Position numbers and translations under genes: made by a program. The notes beneath the pieces were generated by a model. It worked only from the letters and a program-made list of their open reading frames with translations, did no database searches and had not been told where the DNA came from. DNA of 37,743 bases from a virus: positions 1 through 37,743 of IMG/VR virus record IMGVR_UViG_3300046516_001305. One strand, written 5' to 3'. This document shows, in pieces, positions 1 through 6,566 of the stretch; positions within the stretch are counted from its first letter, which is position 1; the number at the start of each line of letters is the position of its first letter.

Positions 1-127
1 GCATGATCGTCGCGCGAGTAGCGATTGAGGGGCGTGCGCTTTCCCTTCGCGTTGTAAGGCGAAGCGATCTTGTCGGGCCACGCCTCGCCATGCAGACACA
101 AGTCGACGAGGTCGTCCAGTGCGTCGC
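1..127. repeat. Terminal direct repeat, left copy (contig closes to a circle)
   Basis: These 127 bases are identical to 37617-37743. The reading frame that ends at 37394 continues without interruption across the junction into this copy. An exact overlap of 127 bases equals a common maximum k-mer in short-read assemblers, so I infer a circular or circularly permuted genome of 37,616 bp rather than a biological terminal repeat. Reads across the joint would settle this. Confidence 0.95.
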
Positions 128-155
128 TGGCGGGCAGGTCACGGTCTCTGGTCAT
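1..155 (-). CDS. N-terminal part of hypothetical protein spanning the contig joint
   Basis: This is the first 51 codons of the gene that continues at 37743 and ends at 37394. The start is the ATG at 155-153, and the protein begins MTRDRDLPASDALDDLVDL. Joined across the circle it is 125 residues long. The upstream gene (139-396) overlaps this start by 17 bases, suggesting translational coupling. The mature protein has a central stretch with CTMSVCSDRG and an acidic, alanine-rich C-terminus. I do not recognise the family. It belongs to a short leftward cluster with the HTH gene at 636-878. Confidence 0.7.
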   Translation of the reverse strand, partial: MTRDRDLPASDALDDLVDLCLHGEAWPDKIASPYNAKGKRTPLNRYSRDDH

Positions 156-396
156 GCATCATCTCCCCCGCAATCTCCCGCCACAGCGCGTCATCCGCCG
201 CCGGCACCACCGACGGATGAAACGTCCGCGCAAACACCCGCTGCACCAACGCCGCCACCTCAGGGACCTCCATCTCGTCGGTGAGCAGCTCGAGGATCGC
301 CAGGGACTCGATGTCGTACTCATCGTCACCGGCCCAGGCGACATCGGCCGGATCGTGGCGCTGGAGGATGGCGGTCAGGGTGGCGACGTCGATCAT
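139..396 (-). CDS. Hypothetical protein, 85 aa
   Basis: The protein starts MIDVATLTAILQRHDPADVA and is acidic (DDEYDIESL) and probably helical. Its ATG overlaps the stop of the gene at 393-605 in an ATGA arrangement, so the pair is likely coupled. The C-terminal stretch AADDALWREIAGEMM closely resembles AADDAVWRELASELL at the end of the short frame at 36719-36832, which suggests a duplicated tail module in this phage. No function is recognised. The reading frame is supported by tight packing between two overlapping genes. Confidence 0.65.
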   Translation of the reverse strand: MIDVATLTAILQRHDPADVAWAGDDEYDIESLAILELLTDEMEVPEVAALVQRVFARTFHPSVVPAADDALWREIAGEMMHDQRP

Positions 397-605
397 TGTG
401 GCTCCGGTGGATTCGGGTGCGCCTCAGTTGGCGTCCAGCCGAGCGCCATCAGCAGCGTATTGGCGCAGGCACGCACTTCCTCAGCGGTCAGGACCACCGT
501 CTGGATGCGGTGACCGTCCGCGCACACGCGGAGCGTGTAGTAGCGACTCCCCTCTGGCCGACGACACGCGAACGTGCGTCGAGGTAGTTCCGTTCCCTCA
601 TGCAT
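393..605 (-). CDS. Hypothetical protein, 70 aa
   Basis: I chose the ATG at 605 because a GGAGG motif sits six bases upstream; a longer TTG start at 620 lacks that spacing. The protein is basic at its N-terminus (RRTFACRRPEGSRYYTLRVCADGHR), then has a predicted helix around VVLTAEEVRACANTLLMALG and a proline-rich end. I do not recognise it. It lies between the HTH gene at 636-878 and the 85-aa gene at 139-396, and all appear to share a leftward transcript. Confidence 0.6.
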   Translation of the reverse strand: MHEGTELPRRTFACRRPEGSRYYTLRVCADGHRIQTVVLTAEEVRACANTLLMALGWTPTEAHPNPPEPQ

Positions 606-635
606 GCGGTGCCTCCACAATCTCTCCCGCGTCGA

Positions 636-878
636 TCATGGGGTACCGCCGGTCTTGGGTTCGGTGCGCCGGCGGGGATACTTGCCGCGCTTGCCACGAT
701 ACTCCTGTCGGTACTTCTCGATCTGATCCCGCATGATGAGCAGGTGTCCCGCGCGCTGTCCATGACCGCCCGTGCGGATAGCCTCGATCTTCCCGCGTGC
801 GATGGCGTCTCGCACGGCGCCGGGCTTGATCCCCAACTCTTCCGCAACCTCGGTAACCGTGAACACATCCCGCTCCAT
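636..878 (-). CDS. Small helix-turn-helix DNA-binding protein (MerR/excisionase-like)
   Basis: Residues 6-50 (FTVTEVAEELGIKPGAVRDA, then a basic wing and a hydrophobic strand) match the single-domain winged helix shared by excisionases and MerR-like HTH_17 proteins. A basic tail (GKRGKYPRRR) follows. It likely binds DNA as a transcription or recombination accessory factor. No integrase is present, so a regulatory role is more likely than excision. It is divergent from the accessory block at 1019, and the two promoters overlap at their -10 elements. The start lacks a clear Shine-Dalgarno site, and a stop codon seven codons upstream rules out a longer form. Confidence 0.8.
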   Translation of the reverse strand: MERDVFTVTEVAEELGIKPGAVRDAIARGKIEAIRTGGHGQRAGHLLIMRDQIEKYRQEYRGKRGKYPRRRTEPKTGGTP

Positions 879-899
879 CCGACAAGCATAACATGCCTA

Positions 900-928
900 T
901 TGACATTCCAACAGAGATAGTATAAAAT
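900..928 (+). promoter_or_regulatory. Strong sigma70-type promoter for the rightward accessory block
   Basis: TTGACA (900-905) is followed by a 17-base spacer and TAAAAT (923-928). This is close to the bacterial housekeeping consensus and is unusually AT-rich for this genome. It reads into the gene at 1019. A GCTTAT motif just downstream (929-934) resembles the half-sites at 34526 and 37005, so it may be controlled by the same repressor. Confidence 0.7.
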
Positions 929-948
929 GCTTATAGGTAGGTAGTCAA
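919..948 (-). promoter_or_regulatory. Leftward promoter for the HTH gene at 636-878
   Basis: On the minus strand TTGACT (948-943) is followed after 18 bases by TATACT (924-919). Its -10 overlaps the -10 of the rightward promoter at 900-928, so the two polymerases should exclude each other. A CCTAT/ATAGG inverted repeat (895-900 and 934-938) brackets both elements and could be an operator. Confidence 0.55.
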
Positions 949-1018
949 GCGGACTATCGACGAAAACCCTCACCGCTGGTAAGAGCGGTAAGGGCAAGCA
1001 CCCAGAGGAGCGACCCTC

Positions 1019-1318
1019 ATGAGCACCACGGCACGGTATCACAAACTGATGGTCCCCGGCACTCGCCTCCTTGTTGTCTATCGGGACCAGGATGGGGAAA
1101 TCTCCGAGCGCATCATCACCGTCTATCGCACGAGCATGCAGGGTCTCGTCTTCGCCCATTGCGAGCGGCGCAACGCAATTCGCACGTTTGATGAGGCGCG
1201 TATCCTCTGGGCTGACTACGCTGACGGTGGCACGAAGCTCGAGACGTTCGCGGCGATGCGCTACCGCGAGGAAGCGGAGCGGTGGGCCGCGGTTGATGCG
1301 ATGGCGGCGGCGGCATGA
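1019..1318 (+). CDS. Small WYL-like domain protein, 99 aa
   Basis: Residues 20-65 (VVYRDQDGEISERIITVYRT, then GLVFAHCERRNAIRTF and DEARILWA) fit the core of WYL-type domains: a beta strand, a turn, a conserved arginine-bearing strand and an R-T-F motif. WYL domains usually sense ligands or nucleic acids and regulate transcription, often in defence contexts; here no HTH is fused. A GGAG motif eight bases upstream supports the ATG. It is the first gene after the promoter at 900-928 and overlaps the next gene. The family call is by eye and moderate. Confidence 0.65.
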   Translation: MSTTARYHKLMVPGTRLLVVYRDQDGEISERIITVYRTSMQGLVFAHCERRNAIRTFDEARILWADYADGGTKLETFAAMRYREEAERWAAVDAMAAAA

Positions 1319-1587
1319 ACGACGATGTTGAGCAAGTGACCTGTCCCGTGTGCGGAAAGTTGATTGACGTCGTCCTTTGCTGGGAAGAGGCCGACTACTC
1401 GGTGGGCATCTTCGGCGGCTGGACGGGTGGCATCGCCATTGAAGACACCGCGTGCTTCGAGCATTGCTCCTTCGAACAACGCGAGGCGGTCCTGGACGCA
1501 GCGATCGCCCTGCATGGCAGCGATCCACCGGACGACTGCGCGCGCACTGACGCGGGTGCGGAGTCGCATGACGATGCACCCTTTTAG
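1315..1587 (+). CDS. Zinc-ribbon-like small protein, 90 aa
   Basis: The N-terminus carries CPVCG near residue 10, with further cysteines and a histidine in CW, ACFEHC around residues 22-50, consistent with a small zinc-binding knuckle. The C-terminus is acidic and probably disordered. The ATG overlaps the preceding stop (ATGA), so the two are likely translated together. I know no specific function; small zinc ribbons in phages commonly act as protein or nucleic-acid adaptors. An overlapping frame at 1364 is a shadow until the lipoprotein gene begins at 1601. Confidence 0.65.
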   Translation: MNDDVEQVTCPVCGKLIDVVLCWEEADYSVGIFGGWTGGIAIEDTACFEHCSFEQREAVLDAAIALHGSDPPDDCARTDAGAESHDDAPF

Positions 1588-1600
1588 AGAGGAACAGACG

Positions 1601-2074
1601 ATGCAATGGACGAAACTGGGCTCGATGCGTGGGGCGGTATGGCTTCTTCTTCTCATGCTCGTGGCGTGTGGCGGCGGATCTCCCGCTACTGCGCAGCCAC
1701 CATTGGACGCGAATGCCGTCGTGGACAAGCTCAGCACCGCGGGACTGCCGATTGGTGATCGCATGACGTATACCGCGGCGAATGATACCAATCAGTTGTT
1801 GGGACGACCCGGCCAGTATGTGAGCAAGACCTCATTCCGGGACACGCGAATCACCGATCAATCAGCGGATGTCAGCCTGGACGATGGCGGGTCGGTGGAG
1901 ACATTCGCCACCGCGGATGATGCGAAGCGTCGCTTTGACTACATTGACGGTATCTCGAAGAGCCCGCTCTTCGCGGAATACCACTGGCTGCGTGGCACGA
2001 CGCTCCTGCGCGTCTCACACAAGCTGACACCCGATCAGGCGAAGGAATACGAAACCGCCCTGATGAAGGTGTAG
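1601..2074 (+). CDS. Secreted lipoprotein, 157 aa
   Basis: The start is the ATG at 1601 with GAGAGGA upstream; an in-frame extension to 1364 overlaps the previous gene and is not used. Residues 9-24 form a signal peptide ending in the lipobox LVAC, so the protein should be lipid-anchored outside the membrane. The mature part has the pattern GRPGQY...SKTSF, then GGSVETFATADDA and LLRVSHKLTPDQAKEYE, which resembles a family of lipoproteins I recall from actinobacterial and related genomes. In a prophage a surface lipoprotein could alter the host or exclude other phages. That role is inference. Confidence 0.75.
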   Translation: MQWTKLGSMRGAVWLLLLMLVACGGGSPATAQPPLDANAVVDKLSTAGLPIGDRMTYTAANDTNQLLGRPGQYVSKTSFRDTRITDQSADVSLDDGGSVETFATADDAKRRFDYIDGISKSPLFAEYHWLRGTTLLRVSHKLTPDQAKEYETALMKV

Positions 2075-2096
2075 TTTCATTCTGGAGGAGTCAGGG

Positions 2097-2288
2097 TTGG
2101 AGAAGGACACGCAACGGCTGCTGTGCGACATTTCCGACGACCTCTGCCGCGCGATCGTCGCCATCGAGTTCGACAAGATTGAGAACGTCGCGGGCATCCT
2201 CGCCGGGATCAATGACCGGATCATCGAGGCACTGATGCCGTATGGGCATGTGGATGATGAGCGGGCCACCACGCCCGGTGAGGAGTGA
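2097..2288 (+). CDS. Hypothetical small protein, 63 aa
   Basis: This frame starts at a TTG, preceded six bases upstream by GGAGGAG, a strong ribosome site. The protein is acidic and largely helical (LLCDISDDLCRAIVAIEFD and ENVAGILAGINDRIIEAL), suggesting a small helical bundle or oligomer. No family is recognised. It is 22 bases after the lipoprotein gene and directly abuts the next gene, so all are in one transcription unit. Confidence 0.6.
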   Translation: MEKDTQRLLCDISDDLCRAIVAIEFDKIENVAGILAGINDRIIEALMPYGHVDDERATTPGEE

Positions 2289-2696
2289 ATGATGGACACC
2301 CAGTACACGAGCAACCGACTGACCGAAGCGGCCCTCCTCGACGGTCGCGGTCAGAAGATCACCTACCCTGACGGGCAGACGTACATCATCTACCCGTACG
2401 ACAACGGCGACTACAGCGTGTGGCAGCGCGGCGACGATGGCGTGTATGACTATGTGCAAACCGAGACGATGCCGGACTTCGCCAGTCACGGCACGTTCTT
2501 TCGCGCCGCCACCGCGCCCACACCGGCGCGACGGATCGAGGCGCTGCTGATCGAGATACGCGATCTTCTGCGCGGACTGACGGAGCGTGAGGATCGTGAA
2601 TCTCGCATGGAGCGGTGGATGCGAGAACCGTGGGACGACGCCCCGGCCACGGATACGCAGGAGGACAGCGCCACGGAGGGCGAGGGATCGTCCTGA
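2289..2696 (+). CDS. Hypothetical protein with YPDG/YPYDNGDY repeats, 135 aa
   Basis: The N-terminal half is rich in Tyr, Gly and Asp (KITYPDGQTYIIYPYDNGDY, then VWQRGDDGVYDY), suggesting a small beta-rich domain. Residues 80-110 form a charged helix (RRIEALLIEIRDLLRGLTER). The tail is acidic. Two adjacent ATG codons are possible starts, and TGAGGAG lies just upstream. It is the last gene of the rightward accessory block; a leftward terminator begins five bases after its stop. Function is unknown. Confidence 0.65.
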   Translation: MMDTQYTSNRLTEAALLDGRGQKITYPDGQTYIIYPYDNGDYSVWQRGDDGVYDYVQTETMPDFASHGTFFRAATAPTPARRIEALLIEIRDLLRGLTEREDRESRMERWMREPWDDAPATDTQEDSATEGEGSS

Positions 2697-2700
2697 GCGG

Positions 2701-2743
2701 GCACAAAGAAAGCCCCTCCCCGCCGCGACAGCGAGAAGGGGCT
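2701..2743 (-). terminator. Leftward Rho-independent terminator at the end of the late operon
   Basis: On the minus strand AGCCCCT (2743-2737) pairs with AGGGGCT (2717-2711) across a 19-base loop and is followed by TTTCTTTGT. It would stop transcripts coming through the endolysin gene, and it protects the converging rightward block. The HNH gene at 2930-3457 lies between the endolysin and this terminator in the opposite orientation. Confidence 0.65.
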
Positions 2744-2831
2744 GATATGGGGTGCCTCCGCACACACCCGGCGGCAGGGATAGTGCGCCGGGCAGTTTGC
2801 GGAGACGGAGGAAGGGGTAGGGATGAGCGTC

Positions 2832-2860
2832 TTGGGTTTATCCCATTGGGATGGTATAAT
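2832..2860 (+). promoter_or_regulatory. Own promoter of the first inserted HNH gene
   Basis: TTGGGT (2832-2837) and TATAAT (2855-2860) are separated by 17 bases, and a TGG just before the -10 gives an extended -10 motif. It reads into the structured leader at 2879-2929 and the HNH gene. The same arrangement, with a perfect TATAAT and a 17-base spacer, precedes the second HNH gene at 22174. Confidence 0.7.
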
Positions 2861-2878
2861 CTGCACAGGAACATGAAG

Positions 2879-2929
2879 GCTCCCGCGCTGGTGATCACAG
2901 CCGGGAGCGTGACACCGGAGGTGAGTCCG
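2879..2929 (+). promoter_or_regulatory. Two-hairpin leader of the HNH gene, ribosome site inside hairpin 2
   Basis: Hairpin 1 (2879-2908, 30 nt) pairs GCTCCCG with CGGGAGC, has one bulged C, a second stem GCTG/CAGC and a seven-base loop. Seven bases later hairpin 2 (2916-2929) pairs CGGA with TCCG around GGTGAG and ends directly at the ATG. The GGAGG ribosome site lies partly in this stem. The leader at 22120-22173 has the same geometry with compensating base changes, so I infer a conserved translational control element. Confidence 0.7.
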
Positions 2930-3457
2930 ATGCCTGCTAAAGGTACCATGAGCCAATGCACATGTGAAACGTGCGGCAAGGCGTTCGAGAAGCACCCGTG
3001 CCGCGTGCGTATTGGCAAGGGACGGTATTGTTCGCCTGCCTGTTTCCACGCTGCTCGCAAGGGTAAACAGGACTTTACGCGCTTCCTTCCCATCTCGCCC
3101 AACTCAGGAACGGGTAAGACAATCCATCCCGCCGGCTACGTTCAGGTACTTGTCAACGGCACGTATGTCATGGAGCATCGCCTTGTTGCGGAGAGGATCC
3201 TCGGTCGCCCGCTGCGTGACGATGAGGTGGTTCATCACATCGATCACAATCGGCAAAACAATGTGCCGTCCAATCTCATGGTGATGACGAACGCTGAACA
3301 TATGCGTCTTCACAATCCCAAGCTCATGCGGTGGGCGCGAGACTTCGATGCTTGCGTGCGATGTGGTCGGTCAGATCGCGTCCACGACGGGCATGGACTT
3401 TGCCACAACTGCGCGGGGCATCTTCGCTATCATGCGACCAAAGCCGTGATCGTCTGA
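2930..3457 (+). CDS. HNH homing-type endonuclease with N-terminal zinc finger, 175 aa
   Basis: The start is the ATG at 2930 directly after the leader hairpin; the frame is open upstream to 2615 but that part is not coding. The N-terminus has a zinc finger (CTCETCGKAF, YCSPAC). Residues 60-125 form an HNH nuclease core: GYVQVLV, EHRLVAERILGR, then VVHHIDHNRQNNVPSNL and NAEHMRLH, with the double histidine and N present. A second CxxC pair (CVRCG, CHNC) closes the protein. Such genes nick DNA and spread between phages. Its 3' end overlaps the endolysin 3' end by 28 bases, tail to tail. The gene at 22174 is a relative. Confidence 0.88.
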   Translation: MPAKGTMSQCTCETCGKAFEKHPCRVRIGKGRYCSPACFHAARKGKQDFTRFLPISPNSGTGKTIHPAGYVQVLVNGTYVMEHRLVAERILGRPLRDDEVVHHIDHNRQNNVPSNLMVMTNAEHMRLHNPKLMRWARDFDACVRCGRSDRVHDGHGLCHNCAGHLRYHATKAVIV

Positions 3458-4731
3458 CCGCGTAGGGACACAACCACTTCCCATGCCGTGCCCGCATGTT
3501 CTGGTTGAAAGATCAGGACTGTTCGTTCAAAGAACTGCACCGTCCGCTGTTGCACGGTGCTTCCATCGGGTTCGGTCACCAGCGCCTGTGTCTCATTCTG
3601 AGTCGGGAAGCCGAAGATCGAGAGCGGGTCGGGTGTCTGCTGCCACTTTGCCTTGATACCGCCGCCCACCCCAATCCGGTTGTTGGGATCGGTGATCGGC
3701 TCATTATAGGGATTTCCGGGGATGACGTAGTTATCGTCCGGTGCGGGGAGCGGCGGCGGTATGCCCGTCGCATCCCGGCGCGGCGCCAATACTCCGGGCA
3801 GCCGATACCACCCCGCGTATCCGTACGTCCCCGGTCCCCACGGGCGGTAGCCGATGCCCGTCCCGTCCGTCAATGTGCCGAGGAGCATTCCTTCATCCTC
3901 GTCCCAATACCCCGTATGCCCATCAGGCGAATAGAATCGGGTGTCGAACTGGACGACCGCGCCATGCTCCGGCTCGTCGCGCGCGTTGAGCAAACCTTGT
4001 GCTGCCGCTGCCTGTTGGGCTGCAAGCGCGCTGGTGTGCGCCACGACCTCTAGCCCGGCGTTGCGCCCGGTTGATTCGACGGCGGCCCTGCACCAATAGC
4101 TCCATGCATGGCTTCCGTTTCGGCTGTCATAGTCGCCGCTGTACGGGTGGCCGATCTGTGTGTGCAACATGGCGATCAGGTCCGCGCCGTAGACGCCGCT
4201 TACGGGACCAGGTGTATCCCGCGGTGGATAGTGATCCCGGTAGTACGCCCACTGATCGACGCGCTCCTGGCCGTGGCCGCTGTTCGGTCTGCCCGTGATA
4301 TAGACGCTCCATGCGTTCCCCATATCACCTGCATTGAAGTACGGGCCGATGTATTCATTGACAAGCGTGCGTGCGTATTCACCGAAGAACGCGCTCAGCG
4401 TTTTGAACGCCGCATACGTGCCGCCAGTGTCGGCGGGAATGCCGCTGTCCGTCGCGCTGGCCTGACCCGCCCACTTGATGCCGCTCAAATTATTAACAGA
4501 GGCAGCGACAAGATTTGGGTCTGCCCCCATGTGCCCTTCGAATAAAAGCCCTGACAGGAGCACGCGCGCGTCGGCATCGATCCCTTTCGCGGCGGCCATG
4601 AGCCCCTGATAGTTCTCCTGCCCGTGCATCGGTGATTCGAGCCCCATGTCGCCGGCGTCGACAATTGCCTCGTATTGGTCCGCGCTCAGCGCAGCGAAAT
4701 CATAGGAAGCGCGATCAAGCGTCGTCTGCAT
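3430..4731 (-). CDS. Endolysin: glucosaminidase plus CHAP/NlpC-P60-like peptidase, 433 aa
   Basis: I use the ATG at 4731 with GGAG six bases upstream; the frame upstream to 4845 holds hairpins instead. Residues 35-165 match glycoside hydrolase family 73 glucosaminidases (SGLLFEGHMGADPNLVAAS, NNLSGIKWAG, GPYFNAGD). Residues 180-330 resemble a cysteine amidase or peptidase: GHPYSGDYDSRNGSHAWSYW, a cysteine in WCRAAVES, then GAVVQFD and HTGYW. The C-terminal 100 residues are a proline-rich linker and a beta domain that may bind cell wall. It should cut both glycan and peptide bonds of peptidoglycan at lysis. It is the last gene of the leftward late operon. Confidence 0.82.
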   Translation of the reverse strand: MQTTLDRASYDFAALSADQYEAIVDAGDMGLESPMHGQENYQGLMAAAKGIDADARVLLSGLLFEGHMGADPNLVAASVNNLSGIKWAGQASATDSGIPADTGGTYAAFKTLSAFFGEYARTLVNEYIGPYFNAGDMGNAWSVYITGRPNSGHGQERVDQWAYYRDHYPPRDTPGPVSGVYGADLIAMLHTQIGHPYSGDYDSRNGSHAWSYWCRAAVESTGRNAGLEVVAHTSALAAQQAAAAQGLLNARDEPEHGAVVQFDTRFYSPDGHTGYWDEDEGMLLGTLTDGTGIGYRPWGPGTYGYAGWYRLPGVLAPRRDATGIPPPLPAPDDNYVIPGNPYNEPITDPNNRIGVGGGIKAKWQQTPDPLSIFGFPTQNETQALVTEPDGSTVQQRTVQFFERTVLIFQPEHAGTAWEVVVSLRGQTITALVA

Positions 4732-4752
4732 CTGCTTCTCCGATTGTGGCGA

Positions 4753-4806
4753 CGGCGAGTCCGGGTCGAGGGGACTGGGGAAGGGGAAACCCGCCCGGAC
4801 TCGCCG
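4753..4806. repeat. 13-bp inverted repeat in the endolysin leader
   Basis: CGGCGAGTCCGGG at 4753-4765 is perfectly complementary to 4794-4806, with a 28-base loop. It lies 22 bases upstream of the endolysin start and would form a stable hairpin in the leftward mRNA. It could delay or protect endolysin expression. No poly-T follows on either strand, so it is not a normal terminator. Confidence 0.55.
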
Positions 4807-4821
4807 CCGCCCCCCTACAAT

Positions 4822-4858
4822 GCCCGTAGACGCGCTGAGCGCCACGCTACGGGCTTTT
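4822..4858 (+). terminator. Terminator-like hairpin reading rightward, antisense to the late operon
   Basis: GCCCGTAG (4822-4829) pairs with CTACGGGC (4847-4854), with an internal GCGCT/GCGC, and TTTT follows on the plus strand. It would stop rightward transcripts, such as read-through from the HNH gene at 2930-3457 across the endolysin. In the leftward mRNA it is part of the endolysin leader, where it lacks a T tract. Confidence 0.45.
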
Positions 4859-4879
4859 CACCTACCGATGCGATGAGGA

Positions 4880-5674
4880 TTACGTGTGGCAGTAGCCGCC
4901 CTCACACATGCCGAGATCAAACTCCTGCTGGCCGGTGTCCACGATCACCTGATTGAGCGGGACTAGGGCATCGGTCATGAAGACCTTGCCATGCCCGAGG
5001 CGTTCGCTGCGCTCACTGAGTAACCGCTCCAACTCCACGGATTTCTGGAACAGTTCTGGCTCCTCCTGTCGTTGCCGCGCCCAATAAGATTTGCGGTGGA
5101 ATGGACAGAAGAAACACGACGATTTCCCCGGAACAGGGAGGCCGCCGCGCTCGATCACGTTGACGCAATCCTGCCGCGTTAGTCGCAGATCAATCAGCGG
5201 GTAGGTGAGTATCTGATGCGGGATGCCGCTCGATGTACGTGCCCGATGCAACTCATCAAGCGAGATGCCGAGTCCAGAGACGGCGGGGTTCTGTTTCGTC
5301 GCGCCGTGTTCTCGCAACCACTTTGAGATCACCTCGATCTTGAACCGTGCGGTGCAACTACGATTCGCGGGCGCACCGGACCCCTCAAGGCGTACGGGTA
5401 TGCCCGTGGACTTGCTACCCTCTTTCGTCATCTTCTGCCAGAGCGTTTCGTCGCGTCCGTCTCGGTATTCTTTGCGGAGTTCGTGCAACGCGATCCCATG
5501 CTGTTCCGCATACGGCATCGCCACCTCGCGCACATAGGCCAACGTCTTTGGATGCTCGCTGTCGTCGCCGGTGTTGGCGAAAAGAAAGGTGGGGAAGTCG
5601 ATCTTCCGCTCCGCTGCGAGCACGAGGGCGGCAGTACTTTGAACCCCTCCCCCGTAACTGAAGACTCGCATCAT
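4880..5674 (-). CDS. PP-loop / PAPS-reductase-like protein, 264 aa
   Basis: The N-terminus MMRVFSYGGGVQSTA is the PP-loop that binds ATP in the N-type ATP pyrophosphatase and PAPS reductase superfamily. FANTGDDSEHPKTLAYVREV follows in the expected place. A C-terminal CFFCPFHRKSYW with later CEGGYC suggests a metal or thiol site. Family members activate sulfate or modify tRNA and DNA; phage copies are common and mostly uncharacterised. It overlaps the stop of 5671-6048 (TGATG). Placement between a GNAT-like gene and lysis genes hints at a late nucleotide-modification role, which is inference. Confidence 0.78.
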   Translation of the reverse strand: MMRVFSYGGGVQSTAALVLAAERKIDFPTFLFANTGDDSEHPKTLAYVREVAMPYAEQHGIALHELRKEYRDGRDETLWQKMTKEGSKSTGIPVRLEGSGAPANRSCTARFKIEVISKWLREHGATKQNPAVSGLGISLDELHRARTSSGIPHQILTYPLIDLRLTRQDCVNVIERGGLPVPGKSSCFFCPFHRKSYWARQRQEEPELFQKSVELERLLSERSERLGHGKVFMTDALVPLNQVIVDTGQQEFDLGMCEGGYCHT

Positions 5675-6048
5675 CCGCCTCGCCGCTGATCGAGCGCATC
5701 CAGGTAAACCACAATTGAGTCTTGAGTCTGGGCAAAAAAGCCCGCATGGATTCCCGACTCGATCACCGTCTTCGCCTTCGTCCCAATATCGTCCCAATCG
5801 AGCAGGCGCTTCAGATCCCGCAGGCGAATCGTTGCATCGCCGCCACGCTCCCGCACCAGATCGCAGGCGAACAGCCAGAGCAGCGTCGCCCACGGGCCGG
5901 CGGCAATCACCCGCTCATGCTCGCGCCAGCCAACAGGTGGCGGCGGTGACGGCATCGGCCGCACGGACGGTCGCGTGAGCGGCCCCGTGGGGCGGTACGG
6001 CGGTGAGACACCTTCCTCATCACCTGGCGGCATTGCGCGCGTGTTCAT
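5671..6048 (-). CDS. Hypothetical protein with winged-helix-like C-terminus, 125 aa
   Basis: The first 45 residues are proline-rich and disordered. The rest (REHERVIAAGPWATLLWLFA, then RLRDLKRLLDWDDIGTKAKT and FFAQTQDSIVVYLD) looks like a small helical or winged-helix domain. I chose the ATG at 6048 because GGAGG lies four bases upstream; an ATG at 6063 that overlaps the previous stop is an alternative. The PP-loop gene starts inside its stop codon. No function is recognised. Confidence 0.6.
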   Translation of the reverse strand: MNTRAMPPGDEEGVSPPYRPTGPLTRPSVRPMPSPPPPVGWREHERVIAAGPWATLLWLFACDLVRERGGDATIRLRDLKRLLDWDDIGTKAKTVIESGIHAGFFAQTQDSIVVYLDALDQRRGG

Positions 6049-6062
6049 CCATCCTCCGTTCA

Positions 6063-6566
6063 TCACGAGGCCAACACGAGTTGGAGCCGTTGCTGTGCGC
6101 CAATGGGCATCAGGGGTGCGGGCATGGCATCGGGAGGCAGCTGGAATGCCCACAGACCGCCTTGCGTGAAGCCAACGTGTGAAAAGCCAGCCTTACGAAA
6201 GCACCGGCCGGGATCACGCTTGCGTCGGACTGCGTCTGCCTTCACGAACGTCACCATACCGAGCGGGGGCGGCTCTCCGTAATGCCATCGCGTGACGGCG
6301 ACCGCCTCACGGATAAGTTCACTTGACAGATGGGGCGATTCGTTGCGGAAGATGGTACACATCCAGGCACCGGCCCATGCATGTCGCACCCATTCCGCGA
6401 ACGGCCAACCGGTACCCCAGACGGCATCGCATTCGCGAGTGACCAGCACAAGACAGCGACCGGGCGGCATCATGTTTGCCGCGCCGATGTGCTGCCGCGA
6501 GTAGTGGCGATCTGCGAGGGCAGCTGCGGCGGGATGGCAGCGATGGGCAACATTCCAGTGCGTCAA
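6063..6566 (-). CDS. GNAT-like phage protein, possibly Mom-like, 167 aa
   Basis: The sequence has a pattern I know from phages of high-GC hosts: CHPAAAALADRHYSRQ at the start, PPGRCLVLV, VWGTGWPFAEW, then FRNESPHLSSELIREAV, GMVTFVKADAVRRKRDPGRC and FRKAGFSHVG at the end. This fits a GNAT-type acyltransferase fold. Related phage proteins have been compared with Mu Mom, which modifies adenines in DNA. A DNA-modifying role beside the PP-loop gene is plausible but unproven. Its ATG overlaps the stop of 6563-6805. Confidence 0.65.
   Translation of the reverse strand: MTHWNVAHRCHPAAAALADRHYSRQHIGAANMMPPGRCLVLVTRECDAVWGTGWPFAEWVRHAWAGAWMCTIFRNESPHLSSELIREAVAVTRWHYGEPPPLGMVTFVKADAVRRKRDPGRCFRKAGFSHVGFTQGGLWAFQLPPDAMPAPLMPIGAQQRLQLVLAS

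Noticed and set aside
598-906. 102-aa leftward frame overlapping the HTH gene
   Set aside because: Its sequence is arginine-rich shadow of the 636-878 gene, which has a clear winged-helix pattern.
2615-2929. N-terminal extension of the first HNH protein
   Set aside because: It covers the end of another gene, a terminator, the promoter and the hairpin leader; the ATG at 2930 has a good ribosome site.
4732-4845. N-terminal extension of the endolysin
   Set aside because: The segment is Pro/Arg-rich, consists of hairpins and lacks a ribosome site; the ATG at 4731 has one.
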